Under the pieces are notes generated by a model, which saw nothing but the letters and a program-made list of their open reading frames with translations, made no database searches and had not been told where the DNA came from. From positions 186,001 through 250,000 of the forward strand of contig CAWDUJ010000001.1 in assembly GCA_963805455.1 (NCBI GenBank): 64,000 nt of DNA. The letters are read 5' to 3'. This DNA is from VRUE01 sp963805455 (GTDB taxonomy: Bacteria; Actinomycetota; Thermoleophilia; Solirubrobacterales; 70-9). Positions 51,986-59,868 of the stretch are shown piece after piece (positions within the stretch are counted from its first letter, which is position 1; each line of letters opens with the position of its first letter). A program made the translations under genes and the position numbers.

Positions 51986-52375
51986 ATGTCCGACGGCAAG
52001 ACTCGTCTCGCCTACATCCTCGGCGTGCCCCTCGCCGAGAACGTCACCCGGCAATGGCCCCAGATGGAGGAGGCTGTGCGCACCAGCGCGCTGATCGCCG
52101 AAGTCGAGGGAAACTTCCCCGAGCTGACCCTCGAGGTCGGCCGGCGATTGCAGCTCGACGACGCCGTAGTGGTCGAGTGGACATGCGACTACGGGGACGG
52201 GCGGCTCTACCGGAACGTCACAATCGGCGAGCTCGAGAACGGTGAGGCGGCGCGGGTGACCGACTACTGGGGCGAGCCGACCTCGACGCCCGAGTGGCGG
52301 CGGGACAAGACCGACAGGTTGGAGATGCCGGGCGACGGGACCTGGCCCGATGGAGAGCACCTCGCTCACCACTGA
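51986..52375 (+). CDS. NTF2/SnoaL-like protein
   Basis: ATG 51986 follows AAGGA by 10 nt, giving 129 residues. The pattern LQLDDAVVVEWTCDYGDGRL and YRNVTIGELENGEAARVTDY WGEPTSTPEW is typical of small SnoaL-like barrels with a short hydrophobic pocket. No catalytic dyad is evident. It is cytoplasmic and of unknown substrate. Its end overlaps the probable start of the following acetyltransferase gene. Confidence 0.75.
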   Translation: MSDGKTRLAYILGVPLAENVTRQWPQMEEAVRTSALIAEVEGNFPELTLEVGRRLQLDDAVVVEWTCDYGDGRLYRNVTIGELENGEAARVTDYWGEPTSTPEWRRDKTDRLEMPGDGTWPDGEHLAHH

Positions 52376-53101
52376 GCAGCTGTTCGACCGTTCGTCGCGA
52401 CCCGGTCGGTCTGGGTCTATCTCGCGGCGGGCTCGCCCGGAGCCGAGGTGATCGAGTCCGGCGGCGCGGCGATCGCGATGTTCGTCCACTCGCCGGATCG
52501 CCGGTTCCTCAACAACACGATCCTCCCCCGTGGCATCGAGAGCGCCGGGGAGATCATCGACGCGGCGGAGCATGCCTATCGGAGCCGTGGGGTCGGGCGC
52601 TACGCGATCTGGGTGCGCGAGTCCGAGGCGGCGATCGCGCGGGAGGTCCGAGCCCGCGGCTACGCCCACGACTCCTCGACGCGAACGATGGCGATGGAGA
52701 TCGCCGATCTCGCCGAGGTCGACACCACCGAGCTCGATCTGGTCGAGCCGACCCCGACCGAGTTCTGGCGGCTCGACGGCCTCGACGGCCTCGTCCCCGA
52801 GCTCTCGCCGGACGGTGCTCATTTCTACGTCGCCCGCCTTGACGGTGAGGACGCCGCGATGCTGATGGCGTTCGACCATGACGGCGACTGCGGCATCTAC
52901 ATGGTCGGCACCGTCCCGGCCGCCCGTCGCAAGGGGCTCGCGACCGCGCTCTCCGCCCACGCCGCGGCCGAGGCCCGGGAACGCGCCTGCACGACCGTCA
53001 GCCTGCAGGCGACGGAGATGGCGGTGGGCGTCTACGCCCGGGTGGGCCTCCGTGATCTGGGGCGCTTCGATGAGTTCGTCCCCGGCCGGGGGGCGAGATG
53101 A
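52350..53101 (+). pseudogene. GNAT-family acetyltransferase, frameshifted near the start
   Basis: From GTG 52448 the frame is an open GNAT protein of 217 residues with the acetyl-CoA loop (VGTVPAARRKGLATALSAHA) and the late VYARVGLRDLGRFDEF. Upstream, the same protein clearly begins at ATG 52350 (SLTTEQLFDR) and continues, one frame over, as FVATRSVWVYLAAGSPGAEV. One missing base near 52391 breaks the frame. Either the gene starts at 52448 as a shortened enzyme, or the indel is a sequence error. Substrate unknown. Confidence 0.75.
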
Positions 53102-53518
53102 CGGGGTGGCCCGATCACCTGCCCGTCCGCCAGGTGCGGGTAGCGCGGCCGACCGACCAGCTCGACGCGGTCCTTCGCTTCTATCGCGACGCCTCGGCCT
53201 CGTCTTCATCGACCGCGTCGAAGACCCCGACGGTACAGCGGAGTGATGCTCGGCCTTCCCGGGACGAGCCACCACCTCAGTTCCGCCCCACGCCGACCGC
53301 ACCCTGGTACCGCCCCGAGCCGCGAAAAACTGCTCGTCCTCTACTTCGGCGCGGATGCCGAGGCGGCTGCGGTCGCGGATCGGCTCGCGGCCCTCGGTCA
53401 CCACCCGGTCAGCCCCGACAACCCCTACTGGCGGACGACCGGCGCGATCACCGTCGAGGATCCCGATGGATGGCGCGTTGTCCTCGCTCTCGAGCCCATC
53501 TACGGCGCGACGGTGTAA
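53098..53518 (+). pseudogene. VOC-family (glyoxalase-like) protein with several frameshifts
   Basis: A single ~140-residue VOC protein can be reassembled from three frames: VRVARPTDQLDAVLRFYRD, then LGLVFIDRVEDPDGTAE, then VMLGLPGTSHHL. After a further disturbed stretch, SREKLLVLYFGADAEAAAVA and WRTTGAITVEDPDGWRVVLA end the gene. At least three, perhaps five, one-base indels are needed. Intact members bind a metal and act on small metabolites or give antibiotic resistance. The dense indels point to decay or to poor sequence here. Confidence 0.7.
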
Positions 53519-53547
53519 CGGATCGTCCCCCCGCTGCACTCTGGTGC

Positions 53548-54262
53548 ATGGAGGATGCGCGGCTTTCACCGCTTCCCGAGAACTTCGCAGCGAGCGTCGC
53601 CGCCCTGCACACGGTCGCCGAGACGCTCGTCGCCCCGGCCCGGAAGCCGGACAACGAGATCGCCCTCGAGGCGACTCCGGGCGGCTTCGGCACCCCCGAG
53701 TTCGAGCACGATGGCGCGCGGCACCGAGTCCGGGTGGAGGGAGCAGAGCTGGTTCACGAGATCGACGGCGACGAGAGGCGGGCCCGACTCGGATCCCTGG
53801 ATGGGGCTGCCATCGTCGTCGCCGATCTCCTGCTCGCGGACGTCGCGGTCGACTCATCCGCCCGAGATCGACTCCGACGCCTCGCTGGCGCTGGGCCGGT
53901 GGTACGAGTTCGGCACCGGCGTCCTCAGCCGCCTCGTCGATGCAGCGACCGACGACGCCGGAGCGACACCACCGCACCTGTGGCCCGAGCACTTCGACAT
54001 CGCGATCGAACTCGGCTCGGAGGCTGTGGGCGAGCGGGCCAACTTCGGACTTTCCCCCGGCGATGAGAACCACGTCGAGCCATATCTTTACGTGGGGCCC
54101 TGGTCGGCCGAGGTCAGCGGCGAGCTGTGGCAGGCGAACGGGTTCTCCGGCGCCGAGATGTCCTATCGCGACCTGGTCGCCGCCCCGGATCAGGGGTCGG
54201 CGGCGATGAGCTTCTTCGAGACGAGAAGAGATGCCCTGGCTACGATTTTTGGAGGTAGTTGA
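53548..54262 (+). pseudogene. Conserved protein of unknown function, frameshifted
   Basis: ATG 53548 opens a frame reading LPENFAASVAALHTVAETLV and GAELVHEIDGDERRARLGSL. Near 53857 it must shift by one base to continue as IDSDASLALGRWYEFGTGVL, HLWPEHFDIAIELGSEAVGE and MSFFETRRDALATIFGGS. The joined protein is about 238 residues. The C-terminal half resembles a conserved actinobacterial family with no known function. It is followed by the Rieske-TPP gene 2 nt later. Confidence 0.65.
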
Positions 54263-54264
54263 CG

Positions 54265-54537
54265 ATGAGCGAGGAGGGGAACGGATCACTCGAGTGGCAT
54301 CGCGTTCTCGCGGAGCAGGACCTGCCGGACGGCCGCGTGACCACGGTCGCCGCCGGTCATAAGAGTGTGGCGCTCGTCCACTACGAAGGGCAGTTCTCCG
54401 CCCTCGACAACCACTGCCCCCACCAGGGCGGCCCGCTGGGCGAGGGCTCGATCGAGAACGGGCTGCTGCGTTGCCCCTGGCACGGATATGACTACTGCCC
54501 GCTCGACGGCAAGTCACCGGGCTTGACGACACCATGA
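54265..54537 (+). CDS. Rieske [2Fe-2S] domain (N-terminal part of a Rieske-TPP protein)
   Basis: ATG 54265 follows GGAGG by 9 nt. The 90-residue frame has the Rieske cluster motifs CPHQGG and CPWHGY spaced as usual. It ends prematurely as GKSPGLTTP. If one base is restored near 54522, the chain reads on as DDT-MTTYPLEIRDGEVFVGVE directly into the TPP-enzyme frame. That segment is the expected last strand of a Rieske domain. Relatives known to me are single fused proteins, so the split is probably a frameshift rather than a two-gene operon. Confidence 0.85.
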   Translation: MSEEGNGSLEWHRVLAEQDLPDGRVTTVAAGHKSVALVHYEGQFSALDNHCPHQGGPLGEGSIENGLLRCPWHGYDYCPLDGKSPGLTTP

Positions 54538-56132
54538 CAACCTACCCGCTGGAGATTCGAGACGGCGAGGTCTTCGTCGGGGTCGAGCCCGAGACCCACG
54601 TCCGCACCGTCACCGACGTGATGGCGGAGACGATGGTCAACTGGGGGGTGAAGCACGTCTTCGGCATGGTCGGTCACTCGAACCTCGGGCTCGCCGACGC
54701 CCTCCGGCGCCAGGAGGAGGCCGGCAACCTCACCTACATCGGGATCCGCCACGAGGGAGCGGCGGCATTCGCCGCCTCAGCCTACGGCAAGCTCACCGGC
54801 CGGCCCGCCGCCTGCCTGACGATCGCGGGGCCCGGCGCCACCAATCTTCTCACCGGCCTCTGGGACGCCAAGGTCGACCGGGCCCCTGTTGTTGCCCTCA
54901 CCGGCCAGGTCGACACACAGGTGCTCGGCCCGGGCGCATTCCAGGAGGTCGACCTATCCGGCGCCTTCGGCTCGGTCGCCGCCTGGAGCCAGCCCGTCTT
55001 CCGCGACTCCAAACACGCCGAGTTGATGAGCCTGGCCTGCAAGAACGCGCTTCTGCGCCGCGACGTCGCCCATCTGATCTTTCCCGACGAGGTCCAGACG
55101 CTGCCGTCGGCCGAGGACGCCGAGGCCGGGGACCCGAAGGGCCGGATCACGCCGTTGGCGATAACGCCGCCGAAGGATTCGATGGACGACGCGCTGAAAC
55201 TGCTCAAGGCCGCGAAACGCCCGACGATCATCGTCGGTCACGGCGCCCGCTTCGACATGCCGGCGGTGATCGAGCTCGCCGAACAGCTGGGGGCGCCGGT
55301 GATCACGACCTTCAAGGCGAAGGGCCAGATCGGCGACGACCATCCCCTGGCCGCGGGCGTGCTCGGCCGCAGCGGCACCCCCGTTGCCAGCTGGGTGATG
55401 AACGAGGCCGACATGCTGCTGGTCCTCGGCGCATCGTTCTCCAACCACACCGGGATCTACCCGGGGCACCCGATCGTCCAGGTCGACTTCGACCCGATGC
55501 AGCTCGGCAAATTCCATCCGGTCGAGGTGCCGGTCTGGGGCGAGATCGGGGTCACCGTCGATCTCTTCCGCAACGCGCTTCCGGAGAGGCTCGAGACCGA
55601 GGACCAGGCATCGCAACTGGCCGACCGCTCGGCGATCTGGCGGGCCGAGAAGGCGAGCCGGGCCGGCGACGATCGCGGGGCGGGGGTCAACTCGGCCAGC
55701 GTCTTCGCCGCGATGGAGCGCCAGATTCCGGAGGACGCGGTGATCGCCGTCGACGTCGGCAACCACGCCTACTCCTTCGGCCGCTATTTCGAGTGCAGGC
55801 GGCACACGGTGCTGATGTCGGGCTACCTCGGCTCGATCGGTTTCGGATTCCCGGCGGCGATGGGCGCATGGGCGGCGGCGCCGGAGCGCCCGACGGTCGC
55901 CGTCACCGGCGATGGGGGCTTCGCCCAGTACATGGCCGAGATGACCACCGCGGTCAAGCACGGAATGAACATCACCCACGTCATGCTCAACAACGGCCAG
56001 CTCGGCAAGATCAGCAAGGAGCAGGCGGCCGGGGAGTGGGAGGTCTGGCAGACCTCGCTGCACAACCCGAAGGCGATGGCGTACGACGGGCCTGCGATGG
56101 TCGAGGTTATGACCGACCCGAACCTAGTCTGA
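54534..56132 (+). CDS. TPP-dependent enzyme (pyruvate oxidase/acetolactate synthase-like)
   Basis: The 532-residue frame has the TPP-family domains: PYR (HVFGMVGHSNLGLADALRRQ, GIRHEGAAAFAASAYGKLTG with the catalytic Glu), a central domain, and PP (GYLGSIGFGFPAAMGAWAAA; VTGDGGFAQYMAEM with GDG...; LNNGQLGKISKEQ). The C-terminus runs TSLHNPKAMAYDGPAMVEVM. Relatives have about 30 more residues between HNP and AMAYDGPA, so an in-frame deletion has probably removed part of the cofactor-capping region. The first 20 residues belong to the Rieske domain upstream. Activity is doubtful if both lesions are real. Confidence 0.88.
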   Translation: MTTYPLEIRDGEVFVGVEPETHVRTVTDVMAETMVNWGVKHVFGMVGHSNLGLADALRRQEEAGNLTYIGIRHEGAAAFAASAYGKLTGRPAACLTIAGPGATNLLTGLWDAKVDRAPVVALTGQVDTQVLGPGAFQEVDLSGAFGSVAAWSQPVFRDSKHAELMSLACKNALLRRDVAHLIFPDEVQTLPSAEDAEAGDPKGRITPLAITPPKDSMDDALKLLKAAKRPTIIVGHGARFDMPAVIELAEQLGAPVITTFKAKGQIGDDHPLAAGVLGRSGTPVASWVMNEADMLLVLGASFSNHTGIYPGHPIVQVDFDPMQLGKFHPVEVPVWGEIGVTVDLFRNALPERLETEDQASQLADRSAIWRAEKASRAGDDRGAGVNSASVFAAMERQIPEDAVIAVDVGNHAYSFGRYFECRRHTVLMSGYLGSIGFGFPAAMGAWAAAPERPTVAVTGDGGFAQYMAEMTTAVKHGMNITHVMLNNGQLGKISKEQAAGEWEVWQTSLHNPKAMAYDGPAMVEVMTDPNLV

Positions 56133-56175
56133 GCAGCGAAACGACAAGACCCCAGACCGAACGCAAGGAGACCAA

Positions 56176-56928
56176 GTGACCGAGCTGACCGAGAGGCAGG
56201 CCGACCTGTGCGAGAAGAGCAAGACCGACTACTCGGATCTGAAGGCGTTCTTCATCAACTGCACCCTCAAGCGCAGCCCGGAGGTCTCCAATACACAGGG
56301 GCTGATGGACATCTCGATGGAGATCATGCGCCGAAACGGGGTCGAGGTCGACTCGATCCGGGCGATCGACCATGAGATCGCCACCGGCGTCTGGCCCGAC
56401 ATGACAGAACACGGCTGGGAGAAGGACGAGTGGCCGGAGATCTACAAGAAGGTGCTAGCGGCCGACATCCTCGTCCTCGGGATGTCGATCTGGCTCGGGG
56501 AGAAGTCCTCGGTCGCGACCCAGATCGTCGAGCGTCTCTACGGCAACTCCCATCTGCTCAACGATCACGGTCAGTACGCCTACTACGGCCGCGTCGGCGG
56601 CTGCCTGGTCACCGGCAACGAGGACGGCGTCAAGCACTGCGCGATGAACACCCTCTACTCGCTGCAGCACCTCGGCTACACGATCCCGCCCCAAGCCGAC
56701 TCCGGCTGGATCGGCGAGGCGGGGCCCGGGCCGTCCTATCTGGACGAGGGATCGGGCGGGCCGGAGAACGACTTCACCAACCGCAACACCACCTTCGCCG
56801 CCTGGAACATGCTCCACCTGGCGAGGATCCTGAAGGACGCCGGGGGCATCCCAGCCCATGGCAACCAGCGCCCCGATTGGGACGCCGGCAGCCGGTTCGA
56901 CTTCCCGAATCCGGAGTACCGCTCCTAG
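56176..56928 (+). CDS. Flavodoxin-like NAD(P)H-dependent FMN reductase
   Basis: GTG 56176 follows AAGGAG, giving 250 residues. After FFINCTLKRSPEVSNTQGLM comes the flavodoxin pattern with LAADILVLGMSIWLGEKSSV and RVGGCLVTGNEDGVKHCAMN. This fits the NADPH-dependent FMN reductase/WrbA-like superfamily, and an FMN site between these loops is likely. It lies 43 nt after the TPP enzyme on the same strand and may supply or accept electrons in the same pathway. Its end is convergent with a VOC gene. Confidence 0.9.
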   Translation: MTELTERQADLCEKSKTDYSDLKAFFINCTLKRSPEVSNTQGLMDISMEIMRRNGVEVDSIRAIDHEIATGVWPDMTEHGWEKDEWPEIYKKVLAADILVLGMSIWLGEKSSVATQIVERLYGNSHLLNDHGQYAYYGRVGGCLVTGNEDGVKHCAMNTLYSLQHLGYTIPPQADSGWIGEAGPGPSYLDEGSGGPENDFTNRNTTFAAWNMLHLARILKDAGGIPAHGNQRPDWDAGSRFDFPNPEYRS

Positions 56929-56935
56929 GCCGGCC

Positions 56936-57337
56936 TCAGGTCGACTGCCCGACCTCGATCAGGTGGCCGTCGGGGTCCCGGATGTAACAGCGGATCTCGG
57001 TAGCGTGCTGTTTCGGCTCGGTCAGGAATTCCGCGCCGCGGCCACTCCACTCCGCGTGGACGGCCGCGATGTCGGCGACCCTGATGTTGAGGAAGCTGCT
57101 GGTCCGATCGGGGTCGGGGGGCGTTTCGAGAGTGACGGTCGGCTTGTCGTCGGTCGGGCCTCCGCCGACGTTGATGATGATCCAGCTGTTGGCGAGCGCG
57201 ACGACCGATGGTTCGCCGGTCTGGACGGTCTCGCCGCCGAGCACCTCGGAGTAGAAGCGCACCGAGCGCTCGACGTCGTCGGAGACGATGAAGTGGGTGA
57301 GCGCGATGCCCTCTGCGGGGGCGGGGGACTCGGGCAT
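56936..57337 (-). CDS. VOC-family (glyoxalase/dioxygenase-like) protein
   Basis: AAGGAGG lies before ATG 57337. The 133-residue protein has two VOC modules: ALTHFIVSDDVERSVRFYSE with the first metal His, and CYIRDPDGHLIEVGQ with His and Glu of the second site. It is intact, unlike the VOC gene at 53098. Family members include glyoxalase I, dioxygenases and antibiotic-binding proteins. The substrate here is unknown. Confidence 0.9.
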   Translation of the reverse strand: MPESPAPAEGIALTHFIVSDDVERSVRFYSEVLGGETVQTGEPSVVALANSWIIINVGGGPTDDKPTVTLETPPDPDRTSSFLNIRVADIAAVHAEWSGRGAEFLTEPKQHATEIRCYIRDPDGHLIEVGQST

Positions 57338-57397
57338 CGAGGACCTCCTTGCGGTTGGGGCCCCAATCGTAGGATGAAGCGGTTGTTGCTGCGCGGC

Positions 57398-58174
57398 CTA
57401 ACTCGCGGGCCGCAGCGAGCGGGCGATCTCGATCGCCGTCGAACGGTCGAACCTGCCCTCGAGCCGGATCATCACCTCGCCCCGCTGGACCAGAAGCGCA
57501 TTTGCGGCGAGGCGGGCCCGGCCGATGTGGAATGTGTGGTCGGCCGCCGGCTTGAAGAAGAAGACGTGCAGCCCTTCGATCCAGATCGCGTAGTTCCCGT
57601 CGATCCCGAACTTTTCGACCGTCGCCCCGGGAGGGAGAAGCTTGCCGTGGAAGGCGGGGGCGAAATGGCCGTTCAGCTCGTTGACGAGAAGGCCGACCCC
57701 GGTCAGGCGCGAGCGCGGCAGGCCGGGCATGGGGGCGTAGGTGAGGTTGAGCTCCCCACGCGGGACCTCCGAGCTGATGAAGACGCCGTTCGGGTCACCG
57801 AGCTCCGTCGGCAGGAAGAGGGTGAAGGGAAGGGTGTCCCCGGCGGTCTCGAGAGTCGTCGGCAGCCCGAGGCGCCAGGACGGCTTCGACCGCACGCCAT
57901 GCGGCAGCTCGGGAACGCGCTCGATCGTCTCCCCGCGCAGCCCGAGGAAGTCGAGGATCGCGTGGCGGGTCGAGGGGACCGCGGCCGCGGCGCCGGCAGC
58001 GAGGATCAGCAGCGCCATGCCGACGACCAGGGCCACCCGCAGGCGCGGCACCCGGTCCGGGCGCGGGCGGGGCTGCGCCTCCAGGCGTCGGCCGACCTCC
58101 ACCGCGATCGGCGGCGTCGGCGGATACTCGATCTGCCCACCGAGGGCGCGCAGGCGTGACTCGAGGTCAGGCAT
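57398..58174 (-). CDS. Single-pass membrane protein, likely anti-sigma factor
   Basis: The 258-residue protein has a short cytoplasmic N-terminus (about 45 residues) and one membrane helix (VALVVGMALLILAAGAAAAV). The extracellular domain is about 180 residues, rich in beta strands (RLGLPTTLETAGDTLPFTLF, WIEGLHVFFF). It overlaps the ECF sigma gene by 8 nt on the same strand. That position and topology are those of membrane anti-sigma factors that sense cell-envelope signals. No zinc motif is present. The role as anti-sigma is inferred from context. Confidence 0.8.
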   Translation of the reverse strand: MPDLESRLRALGGQIEYPPTPPIAVEVGRRLEAQPRPRPDRVPRLRVALVVGMALLILAAGAAAAVPSTRHAILDFLGLRGETIERVPELPHGVRSKPSWRLGLPTTLETAGDTLPFTLFLPTELGDPNGVFISSEVPRGELNLTYAPMPGLPRSRLTGVGLLVNELNGHFAPAFHGKLLPPGATVEKFGIDGNYAIWIEGLHVFFFKPAADHTFHIGRARLAANALLVQRGEVMIRLEGRFDRSTAIEIARSLRPAS

Positions 58175-58721
58175 CGGGCTCGACCTCCTTTCGCAGTCGG
58201 GTCAGGGCGCGACTGAGGCGCGACTTGACGGTGCCGGGACGGACCCCGAGCGCCGCCGCCGTCTCCGCCTCGGAGAGCTCGAGCAGGAAGCGGGCGCCGA
58301 TCACCAGCTGGTCGCGCTCGTCGAGCCGCGCGATCGCCGCGATCAGCTCGGCGCGCTCGGTATGCGCGATCGCCTCGGAGTCGGCGCCCCCGGCGCGGTC
58401 GGGCGGCTGCTCCCGCAGGGCCCGCAGGGTGAGCCGCTCGCGACGTGCCGCGGCGACCCGGCGGTTGTGGGCCTCGTTGGAGACGATCCGCAGCAGCCAG
58501 GGACGGAACGGAGCACCCCGGTGGAACCGGTCGAGGCTCCGATAGGCCTTGAGGAACCCGTCCTGCGCCGCCTCCTCTGCATCGGGGTCGGAGCGTGTGA
58601 TCAGCCAGGCGACTCGGAAGGCGGTCCCCTGGTGCTCTTCGACCAGCTCTTCGTAGGCGCGAACGTCGCCATCCCTGGCGCGCTCAATCAGCGTCTCCTC
58701 GGCGATCCTCGCGGCCTGCAC
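58167..58721 (-). CDS. ECF-family RNA polymerase sigma factor
   Basis: GTG 58721 gives 184 residues. Sigma-2 (HQGTAFRVAWLITRSDPDAE, EAAQDGFLKAYRSLDRF) and sigma-4 (RLDERDQLVIGARFLLELSE, AALGVRPGTVKSRLSRALTR) are complete. A long upstream extension of the ORF is not expected in this family. The start lies 9 nt after the GTAGA box of a GGAACC-type promoter, so the message is almost leaderless and the gene is probably autoregulated. The membrane protein that overlaps it is the likely anti-sigma. Confidence 0.94.
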   Translation of the reverse strand: MQAARIAEETLIERARDGDVRAYEELVEEHQGTAFRVAWLITRSDPDAEEAAQDGFLKAYRSLDRFHRGAPFRPWLLRIVSNEAHNRRVAAARRERLTLRALREQPPDRAGGADSEAIAHTERAELIAAIARLDERDQLVIGARFLLELSEAETAAALGVRPGTVKSRLSRALTRLRKEVEPDA

Positions 58722-58730
58722 GCTTGACTT

Positions 58731-58758
58731 TCTACAACCGCCCCGAACAATCGGTTCC
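58731..58758 (-). promoter_or_regulatory. ECF-type promoter for the sigma/anti-sigma operon
   Basis: On the minus strand GGAACC (58753-58758), 17 nt, GTAGA (58731-58735). GGAAC is the classical ECF -35. It forms one arm of the inverted repeat AATCGGTTCC / GGAACCGATT. Confidence 0.75.
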
Positions 58759-58767
58759 AGCAATGCA

Positions 58768-58796
58768 GGAACCGATTCGGCGCGGGACTTGTAGAG
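58768..58796 (+). promoter_or_regulatory. ECF-type promoter for the secreted protein gene
   Basis: GGAACC (58768-58773), 17 nt, GTAGAG (58791-58796) on the plus strand. It has the same boxes and spacing as the divergent promoter, 9 nt away. It predicts a leader of about 25 nt with GGAGG before ATG 58828. Confidence 0.75.
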
Positions 58797-58827
58797 GAGA
58801 GTGCAAACACCACGAAGGAGGCCGGGG

Positions 58828-59402
58828 ATGAGATGGGCAATGTCTTTGGGACTCGGTGTCGCCGCCGTCGCAGTTTTCGCGCTCGCGGTGGGGAGCGCCT
58901 CGGCCGCGGTCGGTGTCGAAAAGGTCGACCGTCGCGGCGGCGAGCCCGGGGACGAGGTGACGCTCACGCTCGGCTGCGGATTCTGCTTTCCGCCCTGCGA
59001 GGGCCCGAAGGGTGAACGGCACCCGAAGGGGTTCGACCACGGGCCGTGCATGCTCGACACGAAGAAGGACCCGCCTCCCTCGTTCGGGATCTCGGTCGTT
59101 CCGCTCTCGAGCGCGCCGGAGCCACACAAATGTGGGCCGCGGGCGCTCTGCTCGCCGGTGACCGCCGCGCCGCCGCGCCGTGCCCCTTACACCTTCCTCG
59201 GCCTCGCCGTGCCTCCCCCGGGGGGAACAATCCCGAACACGGCGATCCGCCCCGCTACGTCCTGCATTTCACGATTCCCAGGCTGGCGGTGGGCCGATAC
59301 GCCTACGTGATCTGGTGCGATGCCTGCGCCGGCGGCGGGCGCGGGTCGCTGATCGCTTCTCCCGGGACGCCGCTCTGGCGGCTCGCGGTACGCCATCCCT
59401 AG
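58828..59402 (+). pseudogene. Secreted Cys-rich protein, ECF target, frameshifted in a C/G run
   Basis: ATG 58828 follows GGAGG by 6 nt. A signal peptide (LGLGVAAVAVFALAVGSASA) leads into a domain with GDEVTLTLGCGFCFPPCEGP and further Cys. Near 59220 the frame must shift within CCCCCGGGGGG to continue as YVLHFTIPRLAVGRYAYVIW and CDACAGGGRGS to the stop at 59402. The indel lies in a homopolymer run, so sequencing error is plausible. If intact it is a ~190-residue exported protein with many cysteines, and the clearest predicted target of the divergent ECF sigma. Confidence 0.75.
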
Positions 59403-59441
59403 GGTTTCTCCCAACGTCATCGAATCGCAAGGAGGAGCTCA

Positions 59442-59810
59442 GTGATCGAGAGGATGGAGGGGATGCCGCGGGGAACGATCGGCCTGCGGGCGGCGGGGAA
59501 GCTGAGCAGGGACGACTACCGCGATGTGCTGGAGCCCGCTCTTCGTGAGGGAGTCGGGACCGGCGAGCTGCGGCTTGTGTTCGTCCTCACCGATTTCGAC
59601 GGGGTCGAGCCGGGCGCCTGGATCGAGGATATGAAAACCGGAGTCGGAGCCTGGGTGCGCGACCACAGCGCCTGGAGGCGCTTCGCGCTCGTCACCGACG
59701 TCGAGTGGGTCGCGAAAGCGATGCGCGCGTTCGCCTGGATGGCCCCAGGCGAGGTCGAGGTTTACGGCTTCGACGGCCTCGAGGAGGCAAAAACCTGGGT
59801 CAGGGGCTGA
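59442..59810 (+). CDS. SpoIIAA-like (STAS) protein
   Basis: GTG 59442 follows AAGGAGGAG, giving 122 residues. The SpoIIAA-like fold is shown by RAAGKLSRDDYRDVLEPALR, VLTDFDGVEPGAWIEDMKTG and HSAWRRFALVTDVEWVAKAM. Members are small cytosolic proteins, some binding hydrophobic ligands, whose role is uncertain. It shares orientation with the ECF target gene 39 nt upstream and with the DipZ gene downstream. Confidence 0.88.
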   Translation: MIERMEGMPRGTIGLRAAGKLSRDDYRDVLEPALREGVGTGELRLVFVLTDFDGVEPGAWIEDMKTGVGAWVRDHSAWRRFALVTDVEWVAKAMRAFAWMAPGEVEVYGFDGLEEAKTWVRG

Positions 59811-59868
59811 CCGCGCCCGCCGATTTGAGTTTCTCCTTTCTTCACATTTCCGGCCTAGCCTGGGCCCC

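Noticed and set aside
51140..54535. A 1131-codon open frame on the minus strand, antisense to many plus-strand genes
   Set aside because: It is Arg/Pro/Gly-rich with no recognisable domain, and it runs across the anti-sigma, GNAT, VOC and other genes that have clear homology on the plus strand. High GC content explains the lack of stops.
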